This document shows, piece by piece, positions 31,097-40,135 of a stretch of 64,000 nucleotides of DNA; within the stretch, counting starts at the first letter, position 1; each line of letters starts with the position of its first letter. The notes beneath the pieces were generated by a model, which did no database searches, was not told the origin of the DNA, and saw nothing but the letters and a program-made list of their open reading frames with translations. The translations under genes and the position numbers were made by a program. The DNA is from Aquabacter sp. L1I39 (GTDB lineage: Bacteria > Pseudomonadota > Alphaproteobacteria > Rhizobiales > Xanthobacteraceae): NCBI RefSeq assembly GCF_017742835.1, contig NZ_CP072392.1:1968385-2032384 (forward strand). Direction: 5' to 3'.

Positions 31097-32152
31097 ATGG
31101 CACAACGCATCCTCGTCACCGGCGGCGCGGGCTTCATCGGCTCGGCGGTGGTTCGGCACCTCATCGGCCTTGGCGCACACGTCCTCAACTTCGACAAGCT
31201 GACATATGCGGGGAACCTTGCTTCCCTCGGGCCGGTGCAGGACAATCCCCGCTACAGCTTCGTGCGCGGCGACATCTGCGACGCAGAGGCGGTGCGCGCG
31301 GCCATGGACGGGTTCAAGCCCGACCTGGTGATGCACCTTGCGGCGGAGTCCCACGTGGACCGGTCCATCGACGGCCCGGCAGCCTTCATCGAGACCAATA
31401 TCGTCGGCACCTACACCATGCTCCAGGAAGCCCTGCGCTACTGGCGCGGGTTGACGGGCGCCGCTCAGGAGGCCTTCCGCTTCCACCACATCTCCACCGA
31501 CGAAGTGTTCGGCACCCTGGGCGCCGAGGGCCTGTTCCGCGAGGACACGCCTTATCAGCCCAATTCGCCCTATTCGGCCTCCAAGGCGGGCTCAGATCAT
31601 CTGGTGCGGGCGTGGCACCACACCTATGGCCTACCCACCGTAATGTCGAACTGCTCGAACAATTACGGACCCTACCATTTCCCCGAGAAGCTGATCCCCC
31701 TCGTCATCCTCAACGCGCTGGAAGGCGCGCCCCTGCCCGTCTATGGCACGGGTGAGAATGTGCGCGACTGGCTGTTTGTGGAGGACCACGCGGAAGCGCT
31801 CTATCTCATCGCCACCACGGGGCGGCTGGGCGAGAGCTACAATGTGGGCGGCGCCAGCGAACGGCGGAATATCGATGTGGTGCGCACCATCTGCGCCATC
31901 CTCGACGACATCCGACCCGACGCGAAGATCGGTCCGCGGGAGAACCTCATCCGCTTCGTCACCGACCGGCCGGGCCACGATGCGCGCTACGCCATCGACT
32001 TTACCAAGCTGAACACGGAGCTCGGCTGGAGCCCCCGCGAGACCTTCGAAACCGGCCTGCGCAAGACCATCGAATGGTATCTGGCCAATGAGGCCTGGTG
32101 GGCGCCGCTGCGGTCCAATTATGCCGGCCAGCGCCTGGGGCTTGCCTCCTGA
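31097..32152 (+). CDS. rmlB: dTDP-glucose 4,6-dehydratase
   Basis: This 351-residue extended SDR converts dTDP-glucose to the 4-keto-6-deoxy sugar using tightly bound NAD. The Rossmann motif is [15 protein letters not shown], active-site STDEVFG holds the Thr/Asp/Glu set, and [10 protein letters not shown] has the Tyr/Lys pair. [18 protein letters not shown] is a typical block. The ATG at 31097 has AGGAAAAACGGGG before it; an earlier ATG inside the rmlC end is less likely. The gene ends in a TGATG overlap with rmlD. Confidence 0.96.
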   Translation: MAQRILVTGGAGFIGSAVVRHLIGLGAHVLNFDKLTYAGNLASLGPVQDNPRYSFVRGDICDAEAVRAAMDGFKPDLVMHLAAESHVDRSIDGPAAFIETNIVGTYTMLQEALRYWRGLTGAAQEAFRFHHISTDEVFGTLGAEGLFREDTPYQPNSPYSASKAGSDHLVRAWHHTYGLPTVMSNCSNNYGPYHFPEKLIPLVILNALEGAPLPVYGTGENVRDWLFVEDHAEALYLIATTGRLGESYNVGGASERRNIDVVRTICAILDDIRPDAKIGPRENLIRFVTDRPGHDARYAIDFTKLNTELGWSPRETFETGLRKTIEWYLANEAWWAPLRSNYAGQRLGLAS

Positions 32153-33045
32153 TGCGCGTCCTCCTGTTCGGCGCCAACGGCCAGGTGGGCCGGGAAACCC
32201 AAGCCCTTGCCGCCGAGCGCGGCATCGAGCTGACCGCCCTCGACCGGGCGGCGGTGGATATATCCGACCCCGCGGCGGTGGCCCGTGCCCTTGAGGCCAA
32301 CCGACCGGATGTGGTCATCAATGCCGCCGCCTATACCGCGGTGGACAAAGCCGAGAGCGAGCCGGAGCTCGCCACCCGCGCCAATGCCATGGCCCCCGGC
32401 CTGATCGCGGAGCGGTGTGCGCGCTACCGCATCCCGATGCTCCACATCTCCACCGACTATGTGTTCGACGGCACCAAGGACGGCGCCTATGTGGAGAGCG
32501 ATCCCATCAAGCCGCTGGGCGTCTATGGCCGCACCAAGGCGGCGGGCGAAGCGGCGGTTCGCGCCGCCACAGAGCGTCACCTGATCCTGCGCACCTCCTG
32601 GGTCTATGGCGTCTATGGCGCCAACTTCCTGAAGACCATGTTGCGCCTTGCCGGCGACCGTGACCGGCTGACCATCGTGGCCGACCAGAAGGGCTGCCCT
32701 ACCGCCACCCGCGACATTGCCGAGGGCCTGATGGCCGCCGCCGAGGCGGCCGCTGGCGGCACGGCGCGCTGGGGCACCTATAATCTGGCCGGCACTGGCG
32801 CCACCACCTGGCACGGCTTTGCCAGCGAGATCGTGCGCCAGGCGGCCCGCCACACCGGCCGCAACCCGGAAGTGGCCCCCATCACCACCGCCGACTACCC
32901 CACCCCGGCCCAGCGGCCGGCCAATTCCGAACTCGATTCCAGCCTGTTCGAGCGGACCTTCCGCTTCCGCGCAGCCCCGTGGGAAACCCGGGTCGCCGAG
33001 GTCGTCGACCGCCTGCTCGCCCCAGCGCCAACGGAGGCACCGTGA
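32152..33045 (+). CDS. rmlD: dTDP-4-dehydrorhamnose reductase
   Basis: This 297-residue SDR performs the final NADPH-dependent reduction to dTDP-L-rhamnose. The nucleotide site is [12 protein letters not shown] at the N-terminus. [25 protein letters not shown] and YGRTKAAGE (catalytic Tyr and Lys) follow in the expected order. Its start overlaps the rmlB stop and its stop overlaps the rmlA GTG, so translation is coupled through the operon. Confidence 0.95.
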   Translation: MRVLLFGANGQVGRETQALAAERGIELTALDRAAVDISDPAAVARALEANRPDVVINAAAYTAVDKAESEPELATRANAMAPGLIAERCARYRIPMLHISTDYVFDGTKDGAYVESDPIKPLGVYGRTKAAGEAAVRAATERHLILRTSWVYGVYGANFLKTMLRLAGDRDRLTIVADQKGCPTATRDIAEGLMAAAEAAAGGTARWGTYNLAGTGATTWHGFASEIVRQAARHTGRNPEVAPITTADYPTPAQRPANSELDSSLFERTFRFRAAPWETRVAEVVDRLLAPAPTEAP

Positions 33046-33914
33046 AGGGCATTATCCTCGCCGGCGGGTCGGGCACCCGTCTTCATCCCATCACCCTTGT
33101 CGTGTCGAAGCAGCTTCTGCCCGTCTACGACAAGCCGATGATCTATTATCCCCTCGCCACCCTCATGATGGCGGGCATCCGGGATATCCTGATCATCACC
33201 ACCCCCCACGACAATGCCCTGTTCCAGAAGCTGCTGAAGGACGGAAGCCAGTTCGGCATCTCCATCAGCTATGCGGTCCAGGACACGCCGCGCGGCCTGG
33301 CGGATGCCTTCATTGTCGGCCGCGACTTCATCGGCGACGACAAGGTTGCGCTGGTGCTGGGAGACAACCTCTTCTTCGGCCACGGCCTGCCGGAGCTGCT
33401 GGAGGAGGCGGCCAACCGCGAGAGCGGCGCAACGGTGTTTGGATACCCCGTAAACGATCCCGAGCGCTATGGGGTCGCAGAGGTGGATGCCAACGGGAAT
33501 GTCCTCTCGCTGGAAGAGAAGCCCCTCAACCCCAAGTCGAACCTCGCAGTCACAGGGTTGTATTTCTATGACAATCGCGTGGTGGAAATAGCCGCTGATC
33601 TGAAGCCTTCACCCCGCGGAGAGATCGAGATCACCGACGTGAACCAGGCTTATCTGGAGCGCGGCGAGCTCAAGGTGAGCATGATGGGCCGCGGCTTCGC
33701 CTGGCTCGACACCGGCACGCCGGACAGCCTCGTCGAGGCCGGCCAGTTCGTGCAAATCCTTGAAAAGCGGCAGGGTTTGAAGATTTCGGCACCGGAGGAA
33801 ATCGCCTTCCGCTCCGGTTACATCTCGGCCGACCAGCTGCGCGAAATTGCCCGCGCCCAGATCAAGTCCAGCTACGGCAAGTATTTGATGAACTTGGCCG
33901 AAGACGGCCTGTGA
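33042..33914 (+). CDS. rmlA: glucose-1-phosphate thymidylyltransferase
   Basis: This 290-residue enzyme catalyses the first step of the rhamnose pathway, joining dTTP and glucose-1-phosphate. The signature [20 protein letters not shown] opens the protein, with [26 protein letters not shown] and the C-terminal dimer region. The start is GTG at 33042, preceded by ACGGAGG and overlapping the rmlD stop (GTGA). No ATG is available at the right place. It is the last gene of the rml set, though it acts first in the pathway. Confidence 0.95.
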   Translation: MKGIILAGGSGTRLHPITLVVSKQLLPVYDKPMIYYPLATLMMAGIRDILIITTPHDNALFQKLLKDGSQFGISISYAVQDTPRGLADAFIVGRDFIGDDKVALVLGDNLFFGHGLPELLEEAANRESGATVFGYPVNDPERYGVAEVDANGNVLSLEEKPLNPKSNLAVTGLYFYDNRVVEIAADLKPSPRGEIEITDVNQAYLERGELKVSMMGRGFAWLDTGTPDSLVEAGQFVQILEKRQGLKISAPEEIAFRSGYISADQLREIARAQIKSSYGKYLMNLAEDGL

Positions 33915-34127
33915 TCTGCATCAAGGAATGCGGTGACTGCCTGGCTTAAGCTAAAGATCAGGCGGTCCACCTCATGGTTGTGTGCCTGGGGCTGCGGGAC
34001 GCGAGGGGACGGGAAGGGAGCTTCCCTTCCCTGCGCATCGCATCTAAAGTGGATTGCAGGAAATCACATCCGACGCGCGGGGTATGCAGAGTCTCCGCGC
34101 GCCGTTTGGGCAACGCATCGACAGGCC

Positions 34128-34901
34128 ATGAGCAATCTCAACGAGGAAACCGTCAAGAGCGTCCACCATTGGACGGACCGGCTCTTCAGCTTCACCACCA
34201 CGCGGGATCCCGGCTTCCGCTTCCTCAATGGCCAGTTCGTGATGATCGGCCTGATGGTGGACAACAAGCCCCTCTTGCGCGCCTATTCAATGGCCAGCGC
34301 CAATTATGAAGAAGACCTGAAGTTCTTCTCCATCAAGGTGCAGAATGGGCCTTTGACGTCCCGCCTCCAGCACCTGAAAGTGGGCGACAAGATTCTGGTG
34401 GGTCGCAAGGCGACCGGCACGCTGATTCAGGACAATCTCCTTCCGGGCAAGCGCCTTTATCTGCTTTCCACCGGAACGGGCCTTGCGCCTTTTCTTTCCG
34501 TGGTCAAGGACCCGGACGCTTATGAGCGGTACGAAAAGGTCATTCTGGTGCATGGCACGCGCACCGTGGCTGAGCTCGCCTATGACGATTATCTCACACA
34601 GACCCTCCCGAACGACGAGTATATCGGCGAGGAGGTGAAGGCGAAGTTGAGTTATTATCCCACCGTCACCCGAGAGCCGTTCCGCAATCAGGGCCGGATC
34701 ACGGCCCTCATCAACTCGGGCAAACTGTTCACCGACATCGGCGTACCGGATCTTTCCCCGGAGAATGATCGCCTGATGCTTTGCGGTAGCCCACAAATGT
34801 TGAAGGATATGGTGGAATTGCTTGAGTCCCGCGGGTTCAAGGAGGGGAGCCAATCCGAGCCCGGCCACTATGTCATCGAAAAGGCGTTCGTGGAGCGCTA
34901 G
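34128..34901 (+). CDS. fpr: ferredoxin/flavodoxin-NADP+ reductase
   Basis: This 257-residue FAD protein exchanges electrons between NADP(H) and ferredoxin or flavodoxin. FAD-binding RAYSMASANYEE occupies residues about 51-62, NADP-binding STGTGLAPFLSVVKD follows near 112, and the C-terminus ends EKAFVER, typical of bacterial Fpr proteins of the Azotobacter/Rhodobacter group. The ATG at 34128 is chosen by similarity; about 210 bp separate it from rmlA, so it has its own promoter. A flavodoxin gene at 50278 is a possible partner. The TAG stop lies inside the first bases of an intergenic repeat copy. Confidence 0.93.
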   Translation: MSNLNEETVKSVHHWTDRLFSFTTTRDPGFRFLNGQFVMIGLMVDNKPLLRAYSMASANYEEDLKFFSIKVQNGPLTSRLQHLKVGDKILVGRKATGTLIQDNLLPGKRLYLLSTGTGLAPFLSVVKDPDAYERYEKVILVHGTRTVAELAYDDYLTQTLPNDEYIGEEVKAKLSYYPTVTREPFRNQGRITALINSGKLFTDIGVPDLSPENDRLMLCGSPQMLKDMVELLESRGFKEGSQSEPGHYVIEKAFVER

Positions 34902-35014
34902 AGCATGCGCCGATCGGCCTGCACCGCAGGCTGACCGGATCACGCACTCTATCAACGAGTTAGAGGGCGACGATTCCCCGATCAGATTGATTCAATCTGA
35001 GCGGATCGCGCCCT
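34898..35014 (+). repeat. intergenic two-hairpin repeat, copy C
   Basis: It matches copy B (20315-20433) over AGCATGCGCCGATC, CGGATCACGCA, GTTAGAGGGCGA and ATCAGATTGATTCAATCTGA. The first stem reads GCCTGC/GCAGGC rather than ATGG/CCAT, so paired bases changed together. It begins at the stop codon of fpr. Such elements may act as transcription terminators or mRNA 3' ends, or may be non-autonomous mobile repeats. Confidence 0.75.
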
Positions 35015-35052
35015 AAGGCCCACCTGTCCTCCAGGGCCCCGTTTCAATCCCG

Positions 35053-35075
35053 ACGCCGCCCCGAACGGGCGGCGT
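35053..35075 (+). terminator. hairpin downstream of fpr
   Basis: ACGCCGCCC and GGGCGGCGT pair perfectly around CGAAC, followed by TCCCGTCTC. It is a GC-rich stem with a poor T-tract, located after fpr and the repeat copy and before the next gene. The rest of the 35015-35334 gap contains an AT-rich patch near 35110-35135 that may be the promoter of the following gene. Confidence 0.45.
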
Positions 35076-35334
35076 TCCCGTCTCAGGGGCAAAGACAAGG
35101 GGACGCGGTCTCGAATTGCAATAATTCTATTGAACAAGTGCCCCGTTGCAGTGCCGTACGGGCCTTGATATGGCCGGTTCCTGCTTTTTGTTGGAGCGGG
35201 CTGTCCGCAGCCCGGCATTGCGCCATGCTTCGGTCTGATTTTCTCCTTCGCCTTTACTTGCCGGGTGCCCACTCCCTCTACGTCCGCCTTTCCGTCATTG
35301 CCTCCGCCTCTGCTCGCACTGTCTGGGGGCCGGC

Positions 35335-38016
35335 ATGCTGAAAGCACTCTGGTTCCAGATCCACTGGCTGCTCGGCATCACCGCCGGGATCGTCCTTGCC
35401 GTTGTAGGCGTCACTGGCGGGATGCTGTCGTTCGAGCACGAAATCCTGCGCGCTCTCAATCCCGGCGTCATGACGGTGGAGTCGCGCCCCGGCGGTCCTT
35501 TGCCGCCCGCAGCTCTGCTCGACCGGATCCGCGCGGAAGTGCCCGAGCGCACCGTTACCGCCCTGACTGTCCATGCCGATCCGGAAAGCGCCGCCCGCGT
35601 CACGCTTGCGCCCATTCCCGGCGGATCGGGTGGCCCTCGCGGCGAAACCCGCTATGTGAACCCTTATGACGGCACGCTTCTCGGCCCGGTGAAGGGGCAG
35701 GATTTCTTCCGCTTGACCATGCAGATTCATCGCTGGCTGGCGGCCGGGGATATCGGCAAGCATATCGTGGGGGCATCCACGATCGCGCTCATTGTCCTCA
35801 GCCTTTCCGGCCTCTATCTGCGATGGCCGCGCCGGCCGCTGCAGTGGCGCTCCTGGTTCCACCTCAACCTCAACAGGGGCGGGCGCAATCTCTTGTGGGA
35901 GTTGCACTCGGTCATTGGTACTTGGGTTCTTCCGTTCTACCTCCTGGCTTCGCTAACGGGGCTTTATTGGTCCTACGATTGGTACCGCAACGCGCTGTTC
36001 GACATCACCGGAACACCCAGACCCGCCCAGCAGGGTCCGCGCCCGGCAGCCGCCGCGCCGGGGCAGGCCGCTCCTGCGGCGAGCGGACAGAGACCGGCGG
36101 CTGAAGCCGCGGCGCAGACGAGCAACCCGGATGCCATGCGCCCCGCCGCTCCGCGCGGTCAAGGCGGCCAGGGGACCCAAGGTGGTCAAGCCGCTGCGGG
36201 TGGTGGCCGAAACGCCGGCACCCCGCTGGATATTGTCCGCCTCTGGAGCCTGTTCGAGCACGAAGTCGGCGCCTTTAACACCGCGACGCTGCGCCTGCCC
36301 CAGGGGAATCAGCCCCTCACCATCATCTATCTGCCGCCCAATCCGGCTCATGAGCGCGCCAACAATACGCTCGTGATCGATCCCAGTGGGACGGTGCGGC
36401 AGCATCGGCGCTTCGACGATTTGCCATTGGGCCAGCACCTGATGGGCAGCATCTTCCCACTTCATGCGGGGAGCTATTTCGGCTTGCCGGGCCTCCTCCT
36501 GATGATGATCGCCAGCCTGCTCATGCCGCTCTTCGCGGTCACAGGGTGGATGCTCTATCTCGACCGGCGGAAGAAGAAGGCCCAAGTCCGGCGGGCGGCG
36601 GCGGAAGGCGCCGGTCTTGCCGCGCAGGACGGTGCTCCCATCCTCGTCGCCTTCGCGAGCCAGACAGGGACCGCGGAGCGCCTCGCCTGGACCACGGCGT
36701 CTGCGCTTCAGGCGGCCGGTACGTCCGCCCGCGTAGCGTCCCTGGCCACCCTCACGCCGGAAGCCCTTGCGCGCGAGACGCGCATTTTCTTCATTGTCTC
36801 CACCTTCGGAGAGGGCGAAGCGCCCGATGCGGCGCGGAGCTTTGCGCGGGCCTTTTTTCGAGCGTCGATCCGGCTGGACCACCTGAAATTCGCGCTCCTC
36901 TCGCTCGGCGATCGCACCTACGGCCACTTCTGCGGCTTCGGGCGCGAACTGGATGGAGCTTTGCGACAGAAGGGGGCGCAACCCCTCTTCGAGGCGGTCG
37001 AGATGGACGCAGAGGACGCAGCGGCCCTCACCACCTGGCAAGCGCGGTTGGCACGCATCACAGGGAGAGCGGTTCAGGGCGATTGGACAGGCCCGAGCTT
37101 CGGCGCCTGGAAGCTGGTGGAGCGCCATTGCCTCAATCCTGGAAGCGCGGGCCTGCCCACGTTCCATGTGGTCCTGGAGCCCATGGGCCGTGCGCTTCCT
37201 GGTTGGGAGGCCGGCGACATTGCCCAGATCCGCCCGCGCAACGATCCGGCACGGGTGAGCAACGCGCTCGCCGCGCTATCGCTCGATCCGACGGCCCCCG
37301 TCGCGGCAGGCGGGGAAGCCATGGCCCTGGAGGGCGTGGCGCTGAGGGGAGCCCTGCCCGGCCAGGTACCTGATGGCATCACCGCACAGGGCCTCGCCGA
37401 TCTCATTCGTCCCTTGCCGGAGCGCGACTATTCCATCGCCTCCATTCCGCAGGACGGTCGGCTCGAAATCCTGGTCCGGCAAACCCGGGCGCCGGACGGC
37501 AGCTTCGGCGTCGGATCGGGATGGCTGACCGCCTATGCACCGCTCGGCAGCGAGATCGAACTGCGCATCAAGCCGAACCCGGCATTTCATGCCCCGCCAG
37601 CGGAGAGAGCGCTCCTTCTGATCGGGAACGGCACCGGGCTTGCCGGCTTGCGGGCGCATCTGAAGGCTCGCATCCATGCGGGCAGCGACCGCAATTGGCT
37701 GATCTTTGGCGAGCGCAACCGGGCCCACGATTTCTATTTCGGCGAGGAGCTCTCCGGCTGGGTGGCGTCTGGCGGCATCGCGCGGCTGGATCTTGCCTTC
37801 TCACGCGACCAAGACGAGCGCATCTATGTCCAGCATCGGCTTGCGGCCGCGCGCGACGAGGTGAAGGCCTGGGTCATGGAGGGGGCCTCCATCTTCGTCT
37901 GCGGCAGCATTGCGGGCATGGCCGGCGCGGTCGACGAGACACTGCGCGCCATCCTGGGTGCGGACGAACTGGACCGGCTGGCCGCCGAGGGCCGATATCG
38001 GCGGGATGTGTATTGA
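35335..38016 (+). CDS. PepSY-TM / flavodoxin / FAD-NAD(P) reductase fusion, probable membrane iron or siderophore reductase
   Basis: This is an 893-residue multidomain protein. Residues 1-420 form a PepSY-associated membrane domain with helices at about 10-32, 142-163, 188-212 and 380-410, and conserved histidines near H10, H132, H191 and H377 that may bind heme. A low-complexity Ala/Gln/Gly/Pro linker occupies 227-297. A flavodoxin domain follows (ILVAFASQTGTAERL at 436-450, STFGEGEAPDAARSF). The last part, from about 600, is a sulfite/P450-reductase-like FAD and NADPH domain (LPERDYSIASI, LLIGNGTGLAGLR, FGERNRAHDFYF). Electrons would flow from NADPH through FAD and FMN to the membrane. Ferric-siderophore reduction is the usual proposal for this family, not shown here. 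Confidence 0.85.
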   Translation: MLKALWFQIHWLLGITAGIVLAVVGVTGGMLSFEHEILRALNPGVMTVESRPGGPLPPAALLDRIRAEVPERTVTALTVHADPESAARVTLAPIPGGSGGPRGETRYVNPYDGTLLGPVKGQDFFRLTMQIHRWLAAGDIGKHIVGASTIALIVLSLSGLYLRWPRRPLQWRSWFHLNLNRGGRNLLWELHSVIGTWVLPFYLLASLTGLYWSYDWYRNALFDITGTPRPAQQGPRPAAAAPGQAAPAASGQRPAAEAAAQTSNPDAMRPAAPRGQGGQGTQGGQAAAGGGRNAGTPLDIVRLWSLFEHEVGAFNTATLRLPQGNQPLTIIYLPPNPAHERANNTLVIDPSGTVRQHRRFDDLPLGQHLMGSIFPLHAGSYFGLPGLLLMMIASLLMPLFAVTGWMLYLDRRKKKAQVRRAAAEGAGLAAQDGAPILVAFASQTGTAERLAWTTASALQAAGTSARVASLATLTPEALARETRIFFIVSTFGEGEAPDAARSFARAFFRASIRLDHLKFALLSLGDRTYGHFCGFGRELDGALRQKGAQPLFEAVEMDAEDAAALTTWQARLARITGRAVQGDWTGPSFGAWKLVERHCLNPGSAGLPTFHVVLEPMGRALPGWEAGDIAQIRPRNDPARVSNALAALSLDPTAPVAAGGEAMALEGVALRGALPGQVPDGITAQGLADLIRPLPERDYSIASIPQDGRLEILVRQTRAPDGSFGVGSGWLTAYAPLGSEIELRIKPNPAFHAPPAERALLLIGNGTGLAGLRAHLKARIHAGSDRNWLIFGERNRAHDFYFGEELSGWVASGGIARLDLAFSRDQDERIYVQHRLAAARDEVKAWVMEGASIFVCGSIAGMAGAVDETLRAILGADELDRLAAEGRYRRDVY

Positions 38017-38050
38017 CGGGGAGGCAAGGCACCTCCCCACCGGTACGGTT

Positions 38051-38668
38051 TCAGTCGAGCACAGCCGCCTTCAGCAGGCACACCATGAAGGCATGGGCCG
38101 GCTCCTTGCCCACATTGCGGATGACGTGGCGGCGGTCGCAGCGGTAGCGCAAGGTTTCGCCCGCTTTGGCGATCTCGACGACACCGCCCACTTCCACCTC
38201 AAGGGTGCCGGACACCACGCTCAGGCATTCGATGGACCCGCGCTGGTGCGGATCGGATTCCAGTTCGCCACCAGGCTCGGCCTGGAAGTCGTAATATTGC
38301 AGCCATTCCACTGTCTTGATCCAGCCGATGATGGTCAGCCGGCACCGGCCGTCGTCGGACAGGAGGATGGGGGTATCGGCGCGCGTGAGCTTCTCCACAA
38401 AGGGCGCCTCGTCTGACGAGGCAAGAACGCGTTCCACCGACATGTCCAGGGCCTGAGAGAGGCGCCAGATGGTAGCGAGAGTTGGATTGGTCTCGTTGCG
38501 CTCGATCTGACTGATGATCGACTTGGCAACACCGGACTGCTCGGACAGGTCGGAGAGGGAGAGATTATACGCCTTCCTCAGCCGCTGGATCGTCTTGCCC
38601 AATTGGCCGGTAATGACCTGGGCTCCCGTTTCCAGATTGCGGTCGGCACCCTTCTCGCGTTGCGACAT
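38051..38668 (-). CDS. XRE-family regulator with C-terminal cupin domain
   Basis: This 205-residue regulator has an HTH_3 domain at residues about 24-80 (IQRLRKAYNLSLSDLSEQSGVAKSIISQIERNE in shortened form) and a cupin fold at about 125-200 (GSIECLSVVSGTLEVEVGG, AGETLRYRCDRRHVIRN). Members of this two-domain family control small metabolic genes in response to a ligand bound in the cupin. The gene is convergent with the PepSY fusion gene. Upstream, 26 bases before the start, is a TTCGTA-N6-TACGAA inverted repeat, a likely autoregulatory site. Targets are unknown. Confidence 0.9.
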   Translation of the reverse strand: MSQREKGADRNLETGAQVITGQLGKTIQRLRKAYNLSLSDLSEQSGVAKSIISQIERNETNPTLATIWRLSQALDMSVERVLASSDEAPFVEKLTRADTPILLSDDGRCRLTIIGWIKTVEWLQYYDFQAEPGGELESDPHQRGSIECLSVVSGTLEVEVGGVVEIAKAGETLRYRCDRRHVIRNVGKEPAHAFMVCLLKAAVLD

Positions 38669-38693
38669 GGCGTTCCATCTTTGCGAACCTGTG

Positions 38694-38711
38694 TTCGTAT
38701 TAACGTACGAA
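38694..38711. promoter_or_regulatory. inverted repeat upstream of the XRE-cupin gene
   Basis: TTCGTA and TACGAA flank TTAACG with no mismatch. A further CGAA/TTCG pair overlaps it on the left side. It sits just before the regulator gene and after thiD's 3' end, so autorepression is the simplest role. Confidence 0.5.
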
Positions 38712-38758
38712 ACGGCATTTGCAAGACGAATAGCCGCGGTCCCGTCGGCCGCCGGCCA

Positions 38759-39571
38759 TCAGCGCCAGAGGTCGAAGAAATGATGCACCGGCCCGTGGCC
38801 ATGGCCCACCTGGAGGCTGTCCGCCGCCGCGATTGCGCCGGTGATGTAAGCCTTCGCTGCCTTGACCGCATCCGGCAGGTCGTGGCCTTGCGCCAAGCCT
38901 GCTGCGATGGCTGAGGAGAGCGTACAGCCGGTGCCGTGAGTGTTCCGGCTGGAATGACGCGGCGCCGCAAGGCGGATCGCCCCGGTAGCGTCCACCAGGA
39001 GGTCGACGCTCTCGGGTCCGTTGCCATGCCCGCCCTTCATGAGCACGCACCGAGCCCCGTGGGCCAGGAGTTGCTCCGCCTGCTCCCGCATCTGCACCTC
39101 GGTCTCGGCGATCGGCGCATCGAGGAGAGCGGCGGCCTCGGGGAGGTTTGGGGTCAGAACGTGGGCGCGTGGCAGCAGCGCCGTCTTCAAGGCGGCGATG
39201 GCGCTCGGGTCCAGGAGACGGGCCCCGGAGGCCGCCACCATGACCGGGTCGAGCACGACGGCGCGAGGCGCCCAGCGGTCGAGCCCTGCAGCCACGGCTT
39301 CGATCGCCGCCGGGCGCGACAACATCCCGATCTTCACCGCCTTTACGTCGAGGTCGGAGAAGACCGCGTCGAACTGGGCGGTGATGAAGTCGGGCGGCAC
39401 GTCATGAATGGCGCTCACCCCGGTGGTGTTCTGGGCGGTCAGCGCGGTCAGGATGCTGGCGCCGTAGACCCCCAGAGCCGAGAAGGTCTTCAGATCCGCC
39501 TGGATGCCTGCCCCACCGCCGGAATCCGAGCCGGCCACGGTGACGGCGATCGGGGGAATATTCTCTGCCAT
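38759..39571 (-). CDS. thiD: hydroxymethylpyrimidine/phosphomethylpyrimidine kinase
   Basis: This 270-residue ribokinase-fold enzyme phosphorylates HMP and HMP-P for thiamine synthesis or salvage. [19 protein letters not shown] opens the protein, [13 protein letters not shown] follows, and the anion-hole block [20 protein letters not shown] is near the C-terminus. A TPP riboswitch lies directly upstream on the same strand, so expression should fall when thiamine pyrophosphate is plentiful. No other thiamine gene is in the window. The XRE-cupin gene lies downstream on the same strand. Confidence 0.96.
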   Translation of the reverse strand: MAENIPPIAVTVAGSDSGGGAGIQADLKTFSALGVYGASILTALTAQNTTGVSAIHDVPPDFITAQFDAVFSDLDVKAVKIGMLSRPAAIEAVAAGLDRWAPRAVVLDPVMVAASGARLLDPSAIAALKTALLPRAHVLTPNLPEAAALLDAPIAETEVQMREQAEQLLAHGARCVLMKGGHGNGPESVDLLVDATGAIRLAAPRHSSRNTHGTGCTLSSAIAAGLAQGHDLPDAVKAAKAYITGAIAAADSLQVGHGHGPVHHFFDLWR

Positions 39572-39633
39572 GGGAGCCTCCCGCGCCGGATAGGGGAAGC
39601 CGCACGCCCGCGCGACGCGCCGGCCCGCTCTCG

Positions 39634-39714
39634 CTTCCCTTCGCCGGCATGATCCGGATCAGGTTCGCGGGTTGGCGCCTGCCTCTCAGCCCCACATCAT
39701 GTGGGACACCCCGA
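39634..39714 (-). ncRNA. TPP riboswitch (THI element) upstream of thiD
   Basis: Read on the minus strand, the segment has GGGGTG, a short variable hairpin (CCCACATGATGTGGG), the conserved GGCTGAGAGG, then ACCCGCGAACCTGATCCGGA and CGGCGAAGGGA. These are the P2/P3 pyrimidine-sensor and P4/P5 pyrophosphate-sensor elements in the right order. It starts about 140 bases upstream of thiD. The thiD start lies about 60 bases after the aptamer, enough room for a start-codon-masking switch. Confidence 0.93.
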
Positions 39715-39827
39715 CGAGATGTCTTTCATGTAGCCAACCCTCCATTCCCCTTCAAGGATTGCGGAGGCACGGGCTTGCAAGAGACCGGCGATTTGTCCAC
39801 CTTGCGGCCCTCTCCTGGAGGTTCGCC

Positions 39828-40064
39828 GTGGTTCCGTTCTTCATGCAGATCAAGTGCCAGCTGGGCCGCTCCTATGAAGTGGCCAATGCATTGGCCGACA
39901 AGGAAATCGCCTCCGAGATCTATTCGACCGCCGGGGATTTCGACCTTCTCGTCAAGTTCTACGTGGCCGACGGCACCGACATCGGGCATTTCGTGAACGA
40001 ACAGGTGCAGGGGCTTCCCGGCATCCAGGACACCCGCACCATCATCACCTTCAAGGCCTTCTGA
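39828..40064 (+). CDS. stand-alone Lrp/AsnC ligand-binding (RAM) domain protein
   Basis: This is a small 78-residue protein made only of the effector-binding domain of Lrp/AsnC regulators: a beta-alpha-beta-beta-alpha-beta pattern (MQIKCQLGRSYEVANALAD, TAGDFDLLVKFYVAD, GIQDTRTIITFKAF). There is no DNA-binding part. Such proteins assemble as dimers or larger rings and may bind amino acids or form mixed complexes with full-length Lrp proteins. The GTG at 39828 has GGAGG seven bases upstream; ATG codons further upstream overlap the thiD riboswitch region. It is divergent from thiD. Confidence 0.87.
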   Translation: MVPFFMQIKCQLGRSYEVANALADKEIASEIYSTAGDFDLLVKFYVADGTDIGHFVNEQVQGLPGIQDTRTIITFKAF

Positions 40065-40135
40065 GCCCCCGTCGTGCCGGAAGACCTGGGCGCGCCCCGT
40101 ATGAGCCGACCTCTCGGGGCGGACCTGACAGGCAC

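Noticed and set aside
35016..35334. A small gene in the gap before the PepSY fusion gene
   Set aside because: Short frames on both strands have no recognisable domain or start signals; the region contains a hairpin and a possible promoter instead.
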